This document shows, in pieces, positions 1 through 9,455 of a DNA stretch of 64,000 bases (position 1 is the stretch's first letter; the number at the start of each line of letters is the position of its first letter). This DNA is from Kushneria konosiri (GTDB lineage: Bacteria > Pseudomonadota > Gammaproteobacteria > Pseudomonadales > Halomonadaceae). The DNA is taken from the NCBI RefSeq assembly GCF_002155145.1, contig NZ_CP021323.1:2294001-2358000 (forward strand), in the 5' to 3' direction. The position numbers and the translations under genes were made by a program. The notes beneath the pieces were generated by a model, which did not search any database, had not been told where the DNA came from, and saw nothing but the letters and a program-made list of their open reading frames with translations.

Positions 1-795
1 CGAGCCCTCCGTCACCTGGCTCTGCGCTTGGAGATCGGCCATCTGTTGACGGGCATGCTGTAACGAAGCCTGGGTATCAGCATCATCAGGCGCTGCGGCC
101 AGACGCTTTTCCAGCCGACGCACAGTGGCACTCAGGGCGGCCTTGCGTGCACGCGTGTTGCCGGCGGCGGGCGGTGTCGACGGCGTGCTGTTCGAGGCTA
201 CCTGCTCGGTCTGCATAGCCGGTTCGGCAGGCTCTCGACGAGCCTGCATGCGCGCGCGTCTGCGGGCTTCCTTTTCCAGACGCTGGCGTTCAAGACGGGC
301 GTTGCGGTTTTCAAAGCGGCGTCGGCCCTGCTCGGCGCGCCGAGCCAGCCAGAGGTTTTGTTCGTCTTCGGTATTGGCGGCCTGCCAGCCGGGATGAGCA
401 ATGATGTCGATGCAGTCGACCGGACAGGGGGCCACGCACAGCTCACAGCCGGTGCATTCGGCTTCAATGACGGTGTGCATCTGTTTGGCGGCACCCAGAA
501 TGGCATCGACCGGGCAGGCCTTGATGCACTTGGTGCAGCCAATGCATTCCTCTTCGCGAATGACGGCAGCCTTCGGGGATTCAGCGTCCATCTCCAGCGG
601 CACGATTGGCCGTGCCAGCAGGGTGGCGAGCTCGGCCACCGTGGCGTCACCGCCAGGCGGGCAGCGATTGATGGCCTCGCCCTCGGCAATGGCTTCGGCA
701 TAAGGGTGACAGCCGGGATGGCCGCATTTGCCACACTGGGTCTGAGGCAGCAGGCGGTCGATGTCGGTGACGGTAATACTGGCAGATGCACTCAT
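1..795 (-). CDS. rnfB: RnfB, electron transport complex iron-sulfur subunit (3' end outside window)
   Basis: Subunit B of the membrane Rnf/Rsx complex, which couples ferredoxin/NADH electron transfer to ion movement or keeps SoxR reduced. The start ATG at 795 gives a protein whose first iron-sulfur site uses C21, C24, C29 and C45 (motif CGKCGHPGC ... NRCPPGG), followed by two ferredoxin-type clusters ([14 protein letters not shown] and [14 protein letters not shown]). As in Pseudomonas, there is no N-terminal membrane anchor. Behind the ferredoxin domain is a long basic, Arg/Ala-rich tail, probably coiled-coil, that runs off the window edge. The largest open frame reported on this strand here is out of phase; the iron-sulfur frame is the real one. 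Family assignment is firm; the ion coupled is not knowable from this sequence. Confidence 0.93.
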   Translation of the reverse strand, partial: MSASASITVTDIDRLLPQTQCGKCGHPGCHPYAEAIAEGEAINRCPPGGDATVAELATLLARPIVPLEMDAESPKAAVIREEECIGCTKCIKACPVDAILGAAKQMHTVIEAECTGCELCVAPCPVDCIDIIAHPGWQAANTEDEQNLWLARRAEQGRRRFENRNARLERQRLEKEARRRARMQARREPAEPAMQTEQVASNSTPSTPPAAGNTRARKAALSATVRRLEKRLAAAPDDADTQASLQHARQQMADLQAQSQVTEGS

Positions 796-907
796 GCAGA
801 TTGTCGGCGGGCCCGGGCGTTATGATCAAGGAAAGTAGGTCGATTATACGCGTAATGAGACAGCGCTTCGAACACGGCCTCATGGGGCTTTGCCCGGCAT
901 GGGTGCC

Positions 908-2497
908 CTAAAGCGTGTCGATCTGGTGATGTGGCTCCCGATGGTGAGCATCGATCCGGTTGCGGCCCGCCTTTTTGGCACGATAAAGGCTTTCATCGGC
1001 CAGTCGCATCAGCTCGGCGGGTTGACAGGGCGCCTCTGGCAGGCTGATGGCCATACCCACGCTGATGGTGACATGCGGCGCAACCCTTGAATGCTCATGC
1101 GGCAGCGACATCGCCGCCACGGCCAGGCGCAACTGTTCGGCCAGACGCCAGGTGCGCTTGCGATTGGTTTCGGGGAGCACAACGACAAACTCCTCGCCGC
1201 CGGCGCGGGCCACGATGCCCTGATCATCCACGACACGATCCATCGTACGGGCCACTCGTGTCAGGCAGTGATCGCCTTCCGGATGGCCATAGTGGTCGTT
1301 GTAAGCCTTGAAATAATCGATATCGATAATGATCAATCCAACGCTGTGACGCGCCTGGTGGGCCTGCGTCAGGGCCTGGACCAGATACTCGTCGAGATAG
1401 CGCCGATTAAGCAGGCCGGTAAGGTGGTCGCGCTGGCTGAGGTGCTCCAGTGTGTCGGTACGCTGTTTTTGATGCATCAGTAGATGCTGAAACTCGCGTG
1501 CCAGGCTTCCGAGCTCATCGCGCCGGGCAATGAGGTTGACCGGCAGCGTCTCCGAAAAATGATCTTCCTGACGCTGCTCCCGGGTAAATCGGGCCAGGCG
1601 TCGGGTGGGGGCCAGAATAATGAATTCCAGCAGCCCCAGAATGACCATCACCACGGTGAACAGAACGCCGATCGTCCAGAGCATGGCGAAGTTGAACGAG
1701 GCGGTGTTGGCCATGAAATCCCGACGTGCCAGTGTGGCCTGCAGGGAAAGGATGTCGTCGTTGGGCTCGGCGTTCAGCCATCGGGTGGCCAGTAATTGAT
1801 CATCGCTGATGCGAATGATGGGGGGCGGTTTGACGATCAGATCGGGATGTAGGATCGGCTCGATGGAGACATTGACACCGGTCTGATGGCGAACGGATTC
1901 AAACCAGGGACGATCCATACTGCGCACAATGGCCAGCCAGCCCAGTGGTGGTTCGCTGCCACGCTCGGTTGGCACGATGGGGCTGGTGGCAATCATGGCC
2001 GGCGTCGGCACGCTCAGAAGCCATTTGTCCAGCTCGGGGGCCTGCTGGTGAACGTGCGCCTGTATCACGTTGAAAAAGGGCGACATCCAGCGACACTCAT
2101 TGGTGGCCGAGGTGCAGGTACTGTAGGTATCCGTATCGGGGTTGTAGCCGGCCATCCAGACGGGCGTGCCGTCCATGCGCATGAATACCATCATGAGATG
2201 GTCCATGTCTTCAAACATTTCCTGACTGAAATTGCTCTCTGCAAAGTCGGGTGCCTTGCCCTGCATGAAGTCGTAGGCATCGTCCCAGCTGGCCCAGTCG
2301 CGGGTATCTCCCCCCAGATTGTCCAGATCGTCCTTTAACGCACTCTCGACTCGCCCCATCTCCAGAGCTACATAGTCGTTTTCGCGCGCGAGCAGCTTGG
2401 GATAAACCAGAAAATGTGCAATTCCCCACAGCGCCAGCAGAGCGAGGCATGCCACCAGCACAATGGACAATAAAAAACGAAATCGTAATGAATGCAT
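908..2497 (-). CDS. Membrane diguanylate cyclase, CHASE4-GGDEF, I-site lost
   Basis: Makes cyclic di-GMP from two GTP in response to a periplasmic signal. The layout is an N-terminal membrane segment (about residues 6-30), a periplasmic CHASE4 domain with the hallmark WASWDDAYDF, a second membrane segment (about 270-295), a HAMP-like linker, and a GGDEF domain with the active-site loop GGEEF at 433-437. The inhibitory RxxD that should sit five residues before GGEEF is absent (DDQG occupies it), so product inhibition is probably lost. I chose the ATG at 2497; a TTG at 2542 would add 15 unlikely residues. It is a sister of the cyclase at 24749-26323. Signal unknown. Confidence 0.9.
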   Translation of the reverse strand: MHSLRFRFLLSIVLVACLALLALWGIAHFLVYPKLLARENDYVALEMGRVESALKDDLDNLGGDTRDWASWDDAYDFMQGKAPDFAESNFSQEMFEDMDHLMMVFMRMDGTPVWMAGYNPDTDTYSTCTSATNECRWMSPFFNVIQAHVHQQAPELDKWLLSVPTPAMIATSPIVPTERGSEPPLGWLAIVRSMDRPWFESVRHQTGVNVSIEPILHPDLIVKPPPIIRISDDQLLATRWLNAEPNDDILSLQATLARRDFMANTASFNFAMLWTIGVLFTVVMVILGLLEFIILAPTRRLARFTREQRQEDHFSETLPVNLIARRDELGSLAREFQHLLMHQKQRTDTLEHLSQRDHLTGLLNRRYLDEYLVQALTQAHQARHSVGLIIIDIDYFKAYNDHYGHPEGDHCLTRVARTMDRVVDDQGIVARAGGEEFVVVLPETNRKRTWRLAEQLRLAVAAMSLPHEHSRVAPHVTISVGMAISLPEAPCQPAELMRLADESLYRAKKAGRNRIDAHHREPHHQIDTL

Positions 2498-2647
2498 GCC
2501 GTCGGCGTTCCATGGCGACCTGACTTCGCCCGTAGCTTTCAAGGGGCAGATTCGTCAGCGTAAGGATATATCGGCGCCGCATTTGATTTATGAAGGTGTG
2601 AGACGTTTCAGGGAGGGAAGAAATGACGGGGGCGAAAGAGACAGAAA

Positions 2648-2674
2648 AACGCCAGCCTTCAGGAGGCTGGCGTT
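2648..2674 (-). terminator. Intrinsic terminator of metG
   Basis: An 11-bp perfect stem (AACGCCAGCCT / AGGCTGGCGTT) with a 5-nt loop lies about 25 nt past the metG stop. Read on the minus strand it is followed by a run of five T. Confidence 0.85.
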
Positions 2675-2699
2675 GGGAGAAGCACAGTAAACGTCGCGA

Positions 2700-4784
2700 T
2701 CAGCTCACGCGGCTTCCCGGCTTCGCACCGCTGTCGGGTGAGAGCAGGTAAATGCCATCGTCGTCGCCGGCGGCAAGCACCATGCCTTCCGACAGACCAA
2801 AGCGCATCTTGCGCGGGGCCAGATTGGCGATCATGACGGTCAGCCGCCCTTCAAGCGCCTCGGGGGCGTACTGAGCGCGAATGCCGGAAAAGACCGTGCG
2901 GGTCTCATTGCCGATATCGAGCGTCAGCTTCAAAAGCTTTTTGGCCCCCTCGACGTATTCGGCCTGTTCGATTCGAGCAATGCGCAGATCGACTTTTGCG
3001 AAATCATCGATCGCGATTTCCGGCGCGATGGGCTCGAGATCGGCAGTCGCTGAATCCGCCGCAACATCGCCCGGTGCGCTGGTCGCCTCCCCCTGGGCGG
3101 CTTTCGCATCGTCCTTGAGCTTTTTCTCGACGGCGAGATCCTCCTTTGAGGCTTCGATCATCTGATCGATCCTGTCGCTCTCGACGCGCGTCATCAACGG
3201 CTTGAATTTCTCGATCGCATGATCGGTCAGCACCGTGGTACGGCTGGCCCAGTTGAGGGTGTCGAGATTGAGGAAGCTGCGCGCGCCTTCGGCAAGCGTT
3301 GGCACGATGGGGGCCAGATAGACCACCAGCTGGCGGAAGAGGTTGATGCCCACCGAGCAGATATCCAGCACCTCCTGCTCGCGGCCTTCTTCCTTCGCCA
3401 GCGCCCAGGGCGCCTTCTCGGCGATATAGCCGTTGGCATCATCGGCGAGCGCCATGATGCGACGTACCGCACGGGCAAATTCGCGCGCCTCGAAATCGGC
3501 GGCGATCGCCTCGCCTTCATCGATGAAGCGCTGCACCAGTTCGGGCTCGGCGCAGGTGGCGGAAAGGCGCCCACCGGATTTTTTTACAAAGCCCGCACAG
3601 CGGCTGGCGATGTTGACCACCTTGCCAACCAGGTCCGAATTGACGCGGGCGGCGAAGTCCTCAAGGTTCAAGTCGAGATCATCAACGCCTGCAGTCAGCT
3701 TGGCCGCGAAGTAATAGCGCAGATACTCGGGATTGAGGAACTGCTCATAGGTCTCGGCCTTGATGAAGGTGCCGCGGGATTTCGACATCTTCGCGCCGTT
3801 GACCGTCACGAACCCATGGCAGTTGACCCCGGTGGGCGTGCGAAGGTTGGCGCCTTCCAGCATCGCCGGCCAGAACAGCGCATGGAAATAGACGATGTCC
3901 TTGCCGATGAAGTGATACAGCTCGGCGGTGCTGTCCTTTTTCCAGTAGTGGTCAAAGTCGATGCCTTCACGCTCGCAGAGCTGCTGAAAGCTCGCCATAT
4001 AACCGATCGGCGCATCCACCCAGACATAGAAATACTTGCCCGGTGCGTCAGGGATTTCAAAGCCGAAGTAGGGCGCGTCGCGGGAGATGTCCCAGTCGTT
4101 GAGGCCGGCTTCGAACCACTCCTGCAGCTTGTTGGAGATCTGCGGCTGCAGACGATCGGAGCGCGTCCATTCCTTCAGAAACGGCTCGAACTTGGGCAAT
4201 TCAAAAAAGTAGTGGGTCGAGCTCTTGACCACCGGTGTGGCCCCAGAGACGGCCGAGACCGGGTTGAGCAGTTCGGCCGGGGTGTAGGTGGCACCGCATG
4301 CCTCGCAATTGTCGCCATACTGATCGTCCGTGTGGCACTTGGGGCAGGTGCCCTTGACGAAGCGGTCGGCCAGAAACATGCCGCGCTCGGGGTCATACAT
4401 CTGCTCGACGTCGCGGGTGGCGATGAAGCCACCGTCACGCAGGGCGCGATAGATGCGCTCGCTGTGGACGCGGTTCTCTTCCGAGTGGGTCGAGTAGTAG
4501 TTGTCAAAGGCCACGCCAAAGCGGGCGAAATCGGCCTGGTGCTCGGCGTTGACCCGGTCGATCAGCTGTTGGGAAGTAATGCCTTCCTGCTCGGCGCGCA
4601 GCATGATGGCAGTGCCATGGGCGTCATCGGCGCAGACGTAGTGGCACTCATGGCCGCGGCTTTTCTGAAAGCGCACCCAGATATCGGTCTGAATGTATTC
4701 CAGCAAATGGCCCAGATGGATCGAGCCGTTGGCATAGGGCAGGGCACTGGTGACCAGAATCTGGCGCTTGGCGTTGTTCGACAT
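2700..4784 (-). CDS. metG: Methionyl-tRNA synthetase
   Basis: Charges tRNA-Met with methionine in the cytoplasm. It is a class I synthetase of 694 residues: the HIGH-type motif HLGH is at 23-26, a zinc knuckle has the spacing C-x2-C-x9-C-x2-C, and the KMSKS loop is at 332-336. A C-terminal EMAP/Trbp111-like tRNA-binding and dimerisation domain follows a charged linker (it starts near [11 protein letters not shown]). The frame is open upstream to 4913, but homologues begin at [20 protein letters not shown], so ATG 4784 is the start. A terminator follows the stop. It is divergent from the ASCH gene. Identification is secure. Confidence 0.98.
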   Translation of the reverse strand: MSNNAKRQILVTSALPYANGSIHLGHLLEYIQTDIWVRFQKSRGHECHYVCADDAHGTAIMLRAEQEGITSQQLIDRVNAEHQADFARFGVAFDNYYSTHSEENRVHSERIYRALRDGGFIATRDVEQMYDPERGMFLADRFVKGTCPKCHTDDQYGDNCEACGATYTPAELLNPVSAVSGATPVVKSSTHYFFELPKFEPFLKEWTRSDRLQPQISNKLQEWFEAGLNDWDISRDAPYFGFEIPDAPGKYFYVWVDAPIGYMASFQQLCEREGIDFDHYWKKDSTAELYHFIGKDIVYFHALFWPAMLEGANLRTPTGVNCHGFVTVNGAKMSKSRGTFIKAETYEQFLNPEYLRYYFAAKLTAGVDDLDLNLEDFAARVNSDLVGKVVNIASRCAGFVKKSGGRLSATCAEPELVQRFIDEGEAIAADFEAREFARAVRRIMALADDANGYIAEKAPWALAKEEGREQEVLDICSVGINLFRQLVVYLAPIVPTLAEGARSFLNLDTLNWASRTTVLTDHAIEKFKPLMTRVESDRIDQMIEASKEDLAVEKKLKDDAKAAQGEATSAPGDVAADSATADLEPIAPEIAIDDFAKVDLRIARIEQAEYVEGAKKLLKLTLDIGNETRTVFSGIRAQYAPEALEGRLTVMIANLAPRKMRFGLSEGMVLAAGDDDGIYLLSPDSGAKPGSRVS

Positions 4785-4900
4785 GGTGGCTGGAAGATTC
4801 CCGTGACGAACCCGCGGGCGCCGGTATCGACTGCGCCCAGGGGTGGATAGACTGTAAACTCGACCGGCGATTGTAGCATCGATCATTGGAGGCGTTGAGC

Positions 4901-5365
4901 GTGACACCTGCACAGTGGCGGTTTTTCAAGCGTTATCGTGAGACCTGCGTTTCTGATGAGCGATCACGTGAAAGTGGCGTGATTGCAGAAGCGTTCGGTG
5001 ATACCCCTGAGTTGATCGATGAATGTGCTCGTTTGGTCAACGCCGGGATCAAGCGGGCCAGTTGCGGTTTGAAGGTGTCGTATTTGGCTGCCAATGAGCG
5101 GCTGCCGACAGTCGGGCAACTGACCGTCGTACTGGACAGTCTTGAGGCGCCGGTATGCATCGTTGCGCTGACGTCTGTCACCACCTGTCGATTCGATGAG
5201 GTGACGCCGGCCTTCGCTGCCCTTGAAGGCGAGGGGGATGGCACCTACGCCTGGTGGCATCGTGAGCATGTCCGTTTTTTTCAACACGAGGCGGCAGGGC
5301 TGGGTGTCGAGTTTACTGATGCCTCCGAGCTGGTGCTCGAGCGCTTCGAGAAGGTATTCCCATGA
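4901..5365 (+). CDS. ASCH-domain protein
   Basis: Encodes 154 residues of the ASCH fold, a PUA-related beta-barrel thought to bind RNA or nucleotides. The typical pattern is visible: a short helix, the strand [10 protein letters not shown], then [12 protein letters not shown] and the acidic/aromatic motif [13 protein letters not shown] near the C-terminus. The GTG start at 4901 is preceded by GGAGG with an 8-nt spacer, which makes it better than the upstream TTG at 4886. It overlaps the next gene by four bases (ATGA), so the two are translationally coupled. Substrate unknown. Confidence 0.88.
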   Translation: MTPAQWRFFKRYRETCVSDERSRESGVIAEAFGDTPELIDECARLVNAGIKRASCGLKVSYLAANERLPTVGQLTVVLDSLEAPVCIVALTSVTTCRFDEVTPAFAALEGEGDGTYAWWHREHVRFFQHEAAGLGVEFTDASELVLERFEKVFP

Positions 5366-5778
5366 CGCGCTGCACATCAAGACCCGCGACACGAGGCCAG
5401 CGCATCGGTCTTGCCGTTGTCTTCAGCTGGTTCTGTCTTGGCGGCATCGCCCACTTTGTCTGGCCGGCAGCGTTTGCCTCGATCATCCCGCCGGCGTTGC
5501 CTTTCAAAATGCCGGCGGTCTTCATCACGGGTGCTTTTGAACTGCTCGGGGCCTTCGGCATCCTGCTGCCGCGCTTTCGCCGAGCCGCCGGTATCGGGTT
5601 GATCGCGCTGACGCTGTGCGTAACCCCGGCCAATGTCTATATGTGGTGGCATGCCGAAAATTTTCCACACGTGCCCGAGATTTTGCTGCTGTTGCGCCTG
5701 CCGTTACAGGTGTTGCTGATCCTGTGCATTGCGTGGAGTACGAATCTGATCGGTGCTCGGCGTCATGATGTGTCGTAA
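5362..5778 (+). CDS. DoxX-family membrane protein
   Basis: A 138-residue inner-membrane protein with four predicted helices (about 17-38, 52-70, 75-95 and 108-130). The motif GAFELLGAFGILLPRFRRAAG between helices 2 and 3 is typical of the DoxX/DUF4267-like family. Its start overlaps the stop of the ASCH gene (ATGA). Members of the family are linked to respiratory or redox stress, but no reaction is established, and the neighbours do not narrow it down. Confidence 0.8.
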   Translation: MTRCTSRPATRGQRIGLAVVFSWFCLGGIAHFVWPAAFASIIPPALPFKMPAVFITGAFELLGAFGILLPRFRRAAGIGLIALTLCVTPANVYMWWHAENFPHVPEILLLLRLPLQVLLILCIAWSTNLIGARRHDVS

Positions 5779-5847
5779 ACAGGACCTTGGCTTGCCTGAC
5801 GGTGTGTACAATGGCCGGCCAATTTTGATCGATGATGGCCGTGCCTC

Positions 5848-6165
5848 ATGTCCGGTGATATCCACCTTGAAACCATCGAGACGCCCGACGGCGTCAGTTG
5901 TTTTAACTGCGAGGCGTGCTGCTGCCGGCTATTGGTGATGCTCGATGATGATGATCTGGCCCGCGGTGTCCCTCAGGGGCTGCTCGATGAAGATGAGTGG
6001 GGCGGTGTGGTGATGCGCCAGGATGAAGAAGGCTGGTGCGCGGCGGTGGATCGCAACACCATGCTGTGCAGCATTCATCCGCGTCGCCCGCAGGTCTGTC
6101 GCGACTTCGATGAGGCCAGCTTTGAGTGTCGTGAAGAGCGCGCGCTGTTCGGGCTGGTCGACTGA
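5848..6165 (+). CDS. YkgJ-family cysteine-cluster protein
   Basis: A 105-residue cytoplasmic protein of the YkgJ/UPF0153 type. An N-terminal cluster C18-x2-C21-x2-CCC (24-26) and later cysteines in MLCSIHPRRPQVCRDF and SFECREE form the conserved set expected to bind zinc or an iron-sulfur cluster. The sequence IHPxRPxxCRxF is the family signature. It lies 70 nt after the DoxX gene on the same strand. No biochemical role is established. Confidence 0.9.
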   Translation: MSGDIHLETIETPDGVSCFNCEACCCRLLVMLDDDDLARGVPQGLLDEDEWGGVVMRQDEEGWCAAVDRNTMLCSIHPRRPQVCRDFDEASFECREERALFGLVD

Positions 6166-6237
6166 CCCCTTTATATGGTGACCGGCGCCCAAAGAGACCG
6201 GACGTCGCTGTTTTCTCTTTTTTCTGACAGGTATGTC

Positions 6238-6912
6238 ATGGCCAAGCTGAGTGAAATTGATACCGCCGATATTCCCGGCGGGCGTGGGCAGCTGCGGCTG
6301 TTACAGCGTAACGACGAGTTCTCGATTCGTATCGCCGGCAAGCCCGGTGAGTTGATGAATACCCGGTTGCACGGCTCCGAGGACGCCCTGGCAGAGCTTG
6401 CCTGTGAGCGGGTGCGCGAAAACCCGAATGTGCGGGTGCTGGTCGGCGGGCTGGGCATGGGCTTTACCCTGGCAGCAGCACTGGCGACGCTCGGCGCTGA
6501 GGCGGAGGTCGTGGTGGCAGAGCTGGTGCCCGGCGTGGTCGAGTGGAATCGTGGTCCGCTGGGCGCAGCGGCCGGCTATCCGATTCGTGATTCACGCTGT
6601 CAGATTCTCGTTGAGGACGTCGCGGATGTGCTGGCGCGCAGCGAGGGCGGCTTTGACGCCATCATGCTCGATGTCGATAACGGCCCCGAGGGGCTGACCC
6701 AGCGTGACAATGACCGACTATATAGCGCCAGAGGGCTTGAAAGCATTCAGCGGGCACTGCGTCCTGACGGTGTGCTGGCGGTCTGGTCGGCAGGGATGGA
6801 CCCCGGTTTCAGCGAGCGGTTAAAGCGCGCCGGGCTATGTGTCGAGGAACACATGGTGCGCGCCCATCGCCCCGGCAAGGGCGCGCGCCATACCATCTGG
6901 CTGGCCTGGTAG
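6238..6912 (+). CDS. Spermidine-synthase-like methyltransferase-fold protein
   Basis: A 224-residue soluble Rossmann-fold protein. VRVLVGGLGMGFTLAAAL is the SAM/dcSAM-binding glycine loop, followed by VVVAELVPGVVEWNR (acidic end of strand 2) and FDAIMLDVDNGPEGL (acidic post-strand 4 motif). This resembles the spermine/spermidine synthase family, but the polyamine-pocket aspartates cannot be confirmed by eye, so it may be a class of unknown substrate. The frame is open from 6175, but ATG 6238 gives a compact start. An agmatinase for polyamine synthesis is elsewhere in the window (23.9 kb) but not linked. Confidence 0.82.
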   Translation: MAKLSEIDTADIPGGRGQLRLLQRNDEFSIRIAGKPGELMNTRLHGSEDALAELACERVRENPNVRVLVGGLGMGFTLAAALATLGAEAEVVVAELVPGVVEWNRGPLGAAAGYPIRDSRCQILVEDVADVLARSEGGFDAIMLDVDNGPEGLTQRDNDRLYSARGLESIQRALRPDGVLAVWSAGMDPGFSERLKRAGLCVEEHMVRAHRPGKGARHTIWLAW

Positions 6913-7071
6913 GGATCGATAAGGTGTCGTGGCTCGAGTTGGGTATGACGTTATTCATGCCTGAGCGCCTGGCTCACTGTCACGCGGTGAACTAATCTGA
7001 TGCCAACGCAGGAACGCGTTACCCATCGGCCTTCAGGGCGGCCGCCTTCATGACAACGCAAGGGGCAAGAC

Positions 7072-7146
7072 ATGCGCAATATCATCTATCTCATCGGTCT
7101 GGTGGTCGTGGTGCTTTTCATCCTGTCCTTTCTGGGGCTGCGTTAA
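7072..7146 (+). CDS. 24-residue single-helix membrane peptide
   Basis: An ATG at 7072, preceded by AAGGGG at a good distance, opens a 24-codon frame. It encodes MRNIIYLIGL followed by a run of valines, leucines and phenylalanine, ending LSFLGLR: one transmembrane helix with a basic residue at each end. It sits alone between two genes and is followed by a strong terminator, so it looks like its own transcription unit. Similar tiny peptides are found next to unrelated genes in gammaproteobacteria; function unknown. It is too short for ordinary gene callers. Confidence 0.7.
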   Translation: MRNIIYLIGLVVVVLFILSFLGLR

Positions 7147-7181
7147 ACGTCGATCGCTTTCGTCAATAACGCTGCACAAAA

Positions 7182-7210
7182 ATGCCCCGGGGAGTGACTC
7201 CCCGGGGCAT
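7182..7210. terminator. Strong terminator after the small membrane peptide
   Basis: A 14-bp perfect inverted repeat (ATGCCCCGGGGAGT / ACTCCCCGGGGCAT) around a single G, with A-rich sequence on the left and TTTGTTTGT on the right. It can work on the plus strand and possibly on both. Confidence 0.85.
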
Positions 7211-7272
7211 TTGTTTGTCTATTGGACTGTGGCATAACGAAAATACGCGGATTCCCGACAGGAGAGAGCAGC

Positions 7273-7734
7273 ATGCTGAGCACCATCAATGAGTTTTTCG
7301 AGCGCATGAGCGGACGCTCGCCGAGTGACCAGGATCATGAAATGACGCTGGAGCTGGCGGTGGCAGCGCTGATGTGTGAGGTCATGCGTGCAGATGGCGA
7401 GATGAAGGATGTTGAGCAGCAGACACTGCGCGACATGCTCAAGCGTCGATTTGATCTTGAGGAAAGCGCGGTGGAAACCCTGGTCGACATGGCTCGTCAG
7501 CAGGTCAGGGCGTCGGTGGATCACTACCAGTTTGTGCGCCTGATCCGGGATGAATATGACTATCCACAGAGGGTGGCGCTGATTGGCCGGCTCTGGCGCA
7601 TGGCCTATGCCGATGGTGAGCTGGATCCGCAGGAGGAGGGACGGGTGCGCAAGCTGGCCGAGCTCCTTTACGTCGATCATGCCGATTTCATCATGCAAAA
7701 GCTTGAAGTACAGCAGGCGCTGGGCCTTGAGTAG
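7273..7734 (+). CDS. TerB-like (DjlA N-terminal type) protein
   Basis: 153 residues, all helical, of the tellurite-resistance TerB superfamily. The repeated acidic motifs CEVMRADGEMKDVEQQTLRDML (about 37-58) and RMAYADGELDPQEEGRVRKLAEL (about 114-136) are the metal-binding EF-like loops typical of the family. The ATG at 7273 has GGAGAG six bases upstream, so I prefer it to the upstream alternative at 7222. No other ter genes are nearby, so a tellurite role is not implied; stand-alone members are common in proteobacteria. Confidence 0.88.
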   Translation: MLSTINEFFERMSGRSPSDQDHEMTLELAVAALMCEVMRADGEMKDVEQQTLRDMLKRRFDLEESAVETLVDMARQQVRASVDHYQFVRLIRDEYDYPQRVALIGRLWRMAYADGELDPQEEGRVRKLAELLYVDHADFIMQKLEVQQALGLE

Positions 7735-7886
7735 TATTCTCTCGCTTTGCAGTCCTTTCATCCGGCTGCACTGGTGGTGATGTCCGATAGCGTCACTGAT
7801 GCGAGAGCAAAAGCGTAAATCCGGCAGCGCTACGGTTTTTACAGGCATGCCTGCCGGTCGCCAACACCATTCGAGACACACAACGC

Positions 7887-8297
7887 ATGCAGATATCCCG
7901 TCACATTGCCATCGACGACAGCGAGTTCGAGATGCACGCCATCCGTTCTCAGGGCGCCGGCGGCCAGAACGTCAATAAGGTGGCCTCGGCCATTCATCTG
8001 CGCATGGACATACAAAACAGCAGTCTGGCGCAGGAGTACAAGGATCGGCTGCTGGCGCTCAATGATCATCGCATTACGGCCAGCGGGCTGATCATCATCA
8101 AGGCACAGTCCCAGCGCACCCAGGAACTCAATCGTCAGGAAGCTCAGGCGCGCCTTCGCGCGTTGATCAAGTCGGTGATCTACACCGCCAGACCGCGCAA
8201 GGCGACAAGGCCGACGCTGGGGTCCAAAAAGCGCCGTCTGGAAGGCAAGAAGCAGCGCGGTCAGAAAAAGGCCCTGCGCGGGCGAGTGGATCATTGA
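7887..8297 (+). CDS. arfB: Alternative ribosome-rescue factor, peptidyl-tRNA hydrolase ArfB
   Basis: Releases ribosomes stalled on mRNAs without a stop codon by hydrolysing the peptidyl-tRNA ester. At 136 residues it has the release-factor catalytic motif GAGGQNVNK (GGQ at 25-27). The C-terminal tail is very basic (RPRKATRPTLGSKKRRLEGK and onward) and is known in this family to enter the empty mRNA channel. It stands alone with roughly 150-nt gaps on each side. Identification is secure. Confidence 0.95.
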   Translation: MQISRHIAIDDSEFEMHAIRSQGAGGQNVNKVASAIHLRMDIQNSSLAQEYKDRLLALNDHRITASGLIIIKAQSQRTQELNRQEAQARLRALIKSVIYTARPRKATRPTLGSKKRRLEGKKQRGQKKALRGRVDH

Positions 8298-8464
8298 GTG
8301 ACTGTCTCACTGAGACGAAAGATGAAGACCTGAAGGGGCAGGTAGCGCCCATATCCGAGTGTTTCACCTGGGATTGTCGGTGGGTGAGGGTTTATACTGT
8401 CGCTCAATCATGACATCACAGGTATGACCCGGGGTGTCGGCAGGAAACGGACAGGAGACAGGTA

Positions 8465-9271
8465 GTGCTCGAAACAGTTAAACATGTGGTGGCCGTCGCC
8501 TCCGGCAAGGGCGGTGTGGGCAAGTCCACCGTCACCGTCAATCTGGCGCTGGCGATGGCCGCACAGGGCCATCGTGTGGGCCTTCTGGACGCTGATATCT
8601 ACGGCCCCAGCCAGGCGCAGATGCTGGGTATCAAGCCCGGTACTCGCCCGACCATGGTCGATGACAAGACCATGAAGCCGATCGAGGCGCATGGTCTGAA
8701 AATGATGTCGATGGCGGTGCTGGTCGATACCGAAACCGCCATGGTATGGCGCGGGCCAATGGTCGCCGGTGCCTTCCAGCAGCTTTTGACCCAGACCGGC
8801 TGGGGAGAGCTCGACTATCTCTTCATCGACATGCCACCGGGCACCGGTGACATTCAGCTGACCCTGTCCCAGCAGGTACCGGTGTCGGGTTCGGTGATCG
8901 TGACCACGCCGCAGGACATTGCGCTGCTGGATGCACGCAAGGGCATCGAGATGTTCCGCAAGGTCAACGTGCCGGTACTGGGCGTGGTGGAAAACATGAG
9001 TACGCACGTGTGCTCGAACTGTGGTCATGAAGAGGCGGTCTTCGGCGAGGGCGGTGGCGCGCGCATCGCGGCGCAATACGACACCGAAGTGCTGGGCCGT
9101 CTGCCCCTGACCATGAGTATCCGCGAGCAGGTCGATGGCGGTCGCCCGACCGTGGTCGCCGACCCGGAAAGCGACGCTACACGCGCCTTCATGGCGATCA
9201 GCGCGCGTATTGACGAGCAGCTGGGCGGCAAGACCCGCGAAAGCGGCCCGTCGATCAGCTTCGGCGAATAA
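8465..9271 (+). CDS. apbC: Iron-sulfur cluster carrier ATPase (Mrp/ApbC)
   Basis: P-loop ATPase that carries and delivers 4Fe-4S clusters as a dimer. It has the deviant Walker [11 protein letters not shown] (13-22), the switch DADIYGPS, Walker [11 protein letters not shown], and the cluster-ligand pair CSNC. At 268 residues it is the short form without an N-terminal DUF59/MIP18 domain. It starts with GTG at 8465 behind AGGAGA. Upstream of dcd, as in Pseudomonas, where metG, apbC and dcd are consecutive; here several genes separate metG from apbC. Confidence 0.95.
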   Translation: MLETVKHVVAVASGKGGVGKSTVTVNLALAMAAQGHRVGLLDADIYGPSQAQMLGIKPGTRPTMVDDKTMKPIEAHGLKMMSMAVLVDTETAMVWRGPMVAGAFQQLLTQTGWGELDYLFIDMPPGTGDIQLTLSQQVPVSGSVIVTTPQDIALLDARKGIEMFRKVNVPVLGVVENMSTHVCSNCGHEEAVFGEGGGARIAAQYDTEVLGRLPLTMSIREQVDGGRPTVVADPESDATRAFMAISARIDEQLGGKTRESGPSISFGE

Positions 9272-9455
9272 CGCCGTAGCCGCCTCGTTTCTCGCGGGGC
9301 GGTGCATCCCGGGCTTTGGTTCGGCGGGGTGCGCCGGTATCATGGCCGATATCACTCGTCAGGGCGGTGTTCAATGTGATGACCACACACATTGGCGCCG
9401 CGCTGACGCTTCAGCGTTATCCCCCTCTTTCAGGCATTGCGACAGGACATCCCTC

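Noticed and set aside
198-791. 197-codon minus-strand frame at the left edge
   Set aside because: Out of phase with the iron-sulfur motifs of rnfB, which are in the neighbouring frame.
3219-4850. 543-codon open frame antisense to metG
   Set aside because: Lies entirely over metG; low-complexity mirror of a GC-rich gene, no start or domain evidence.
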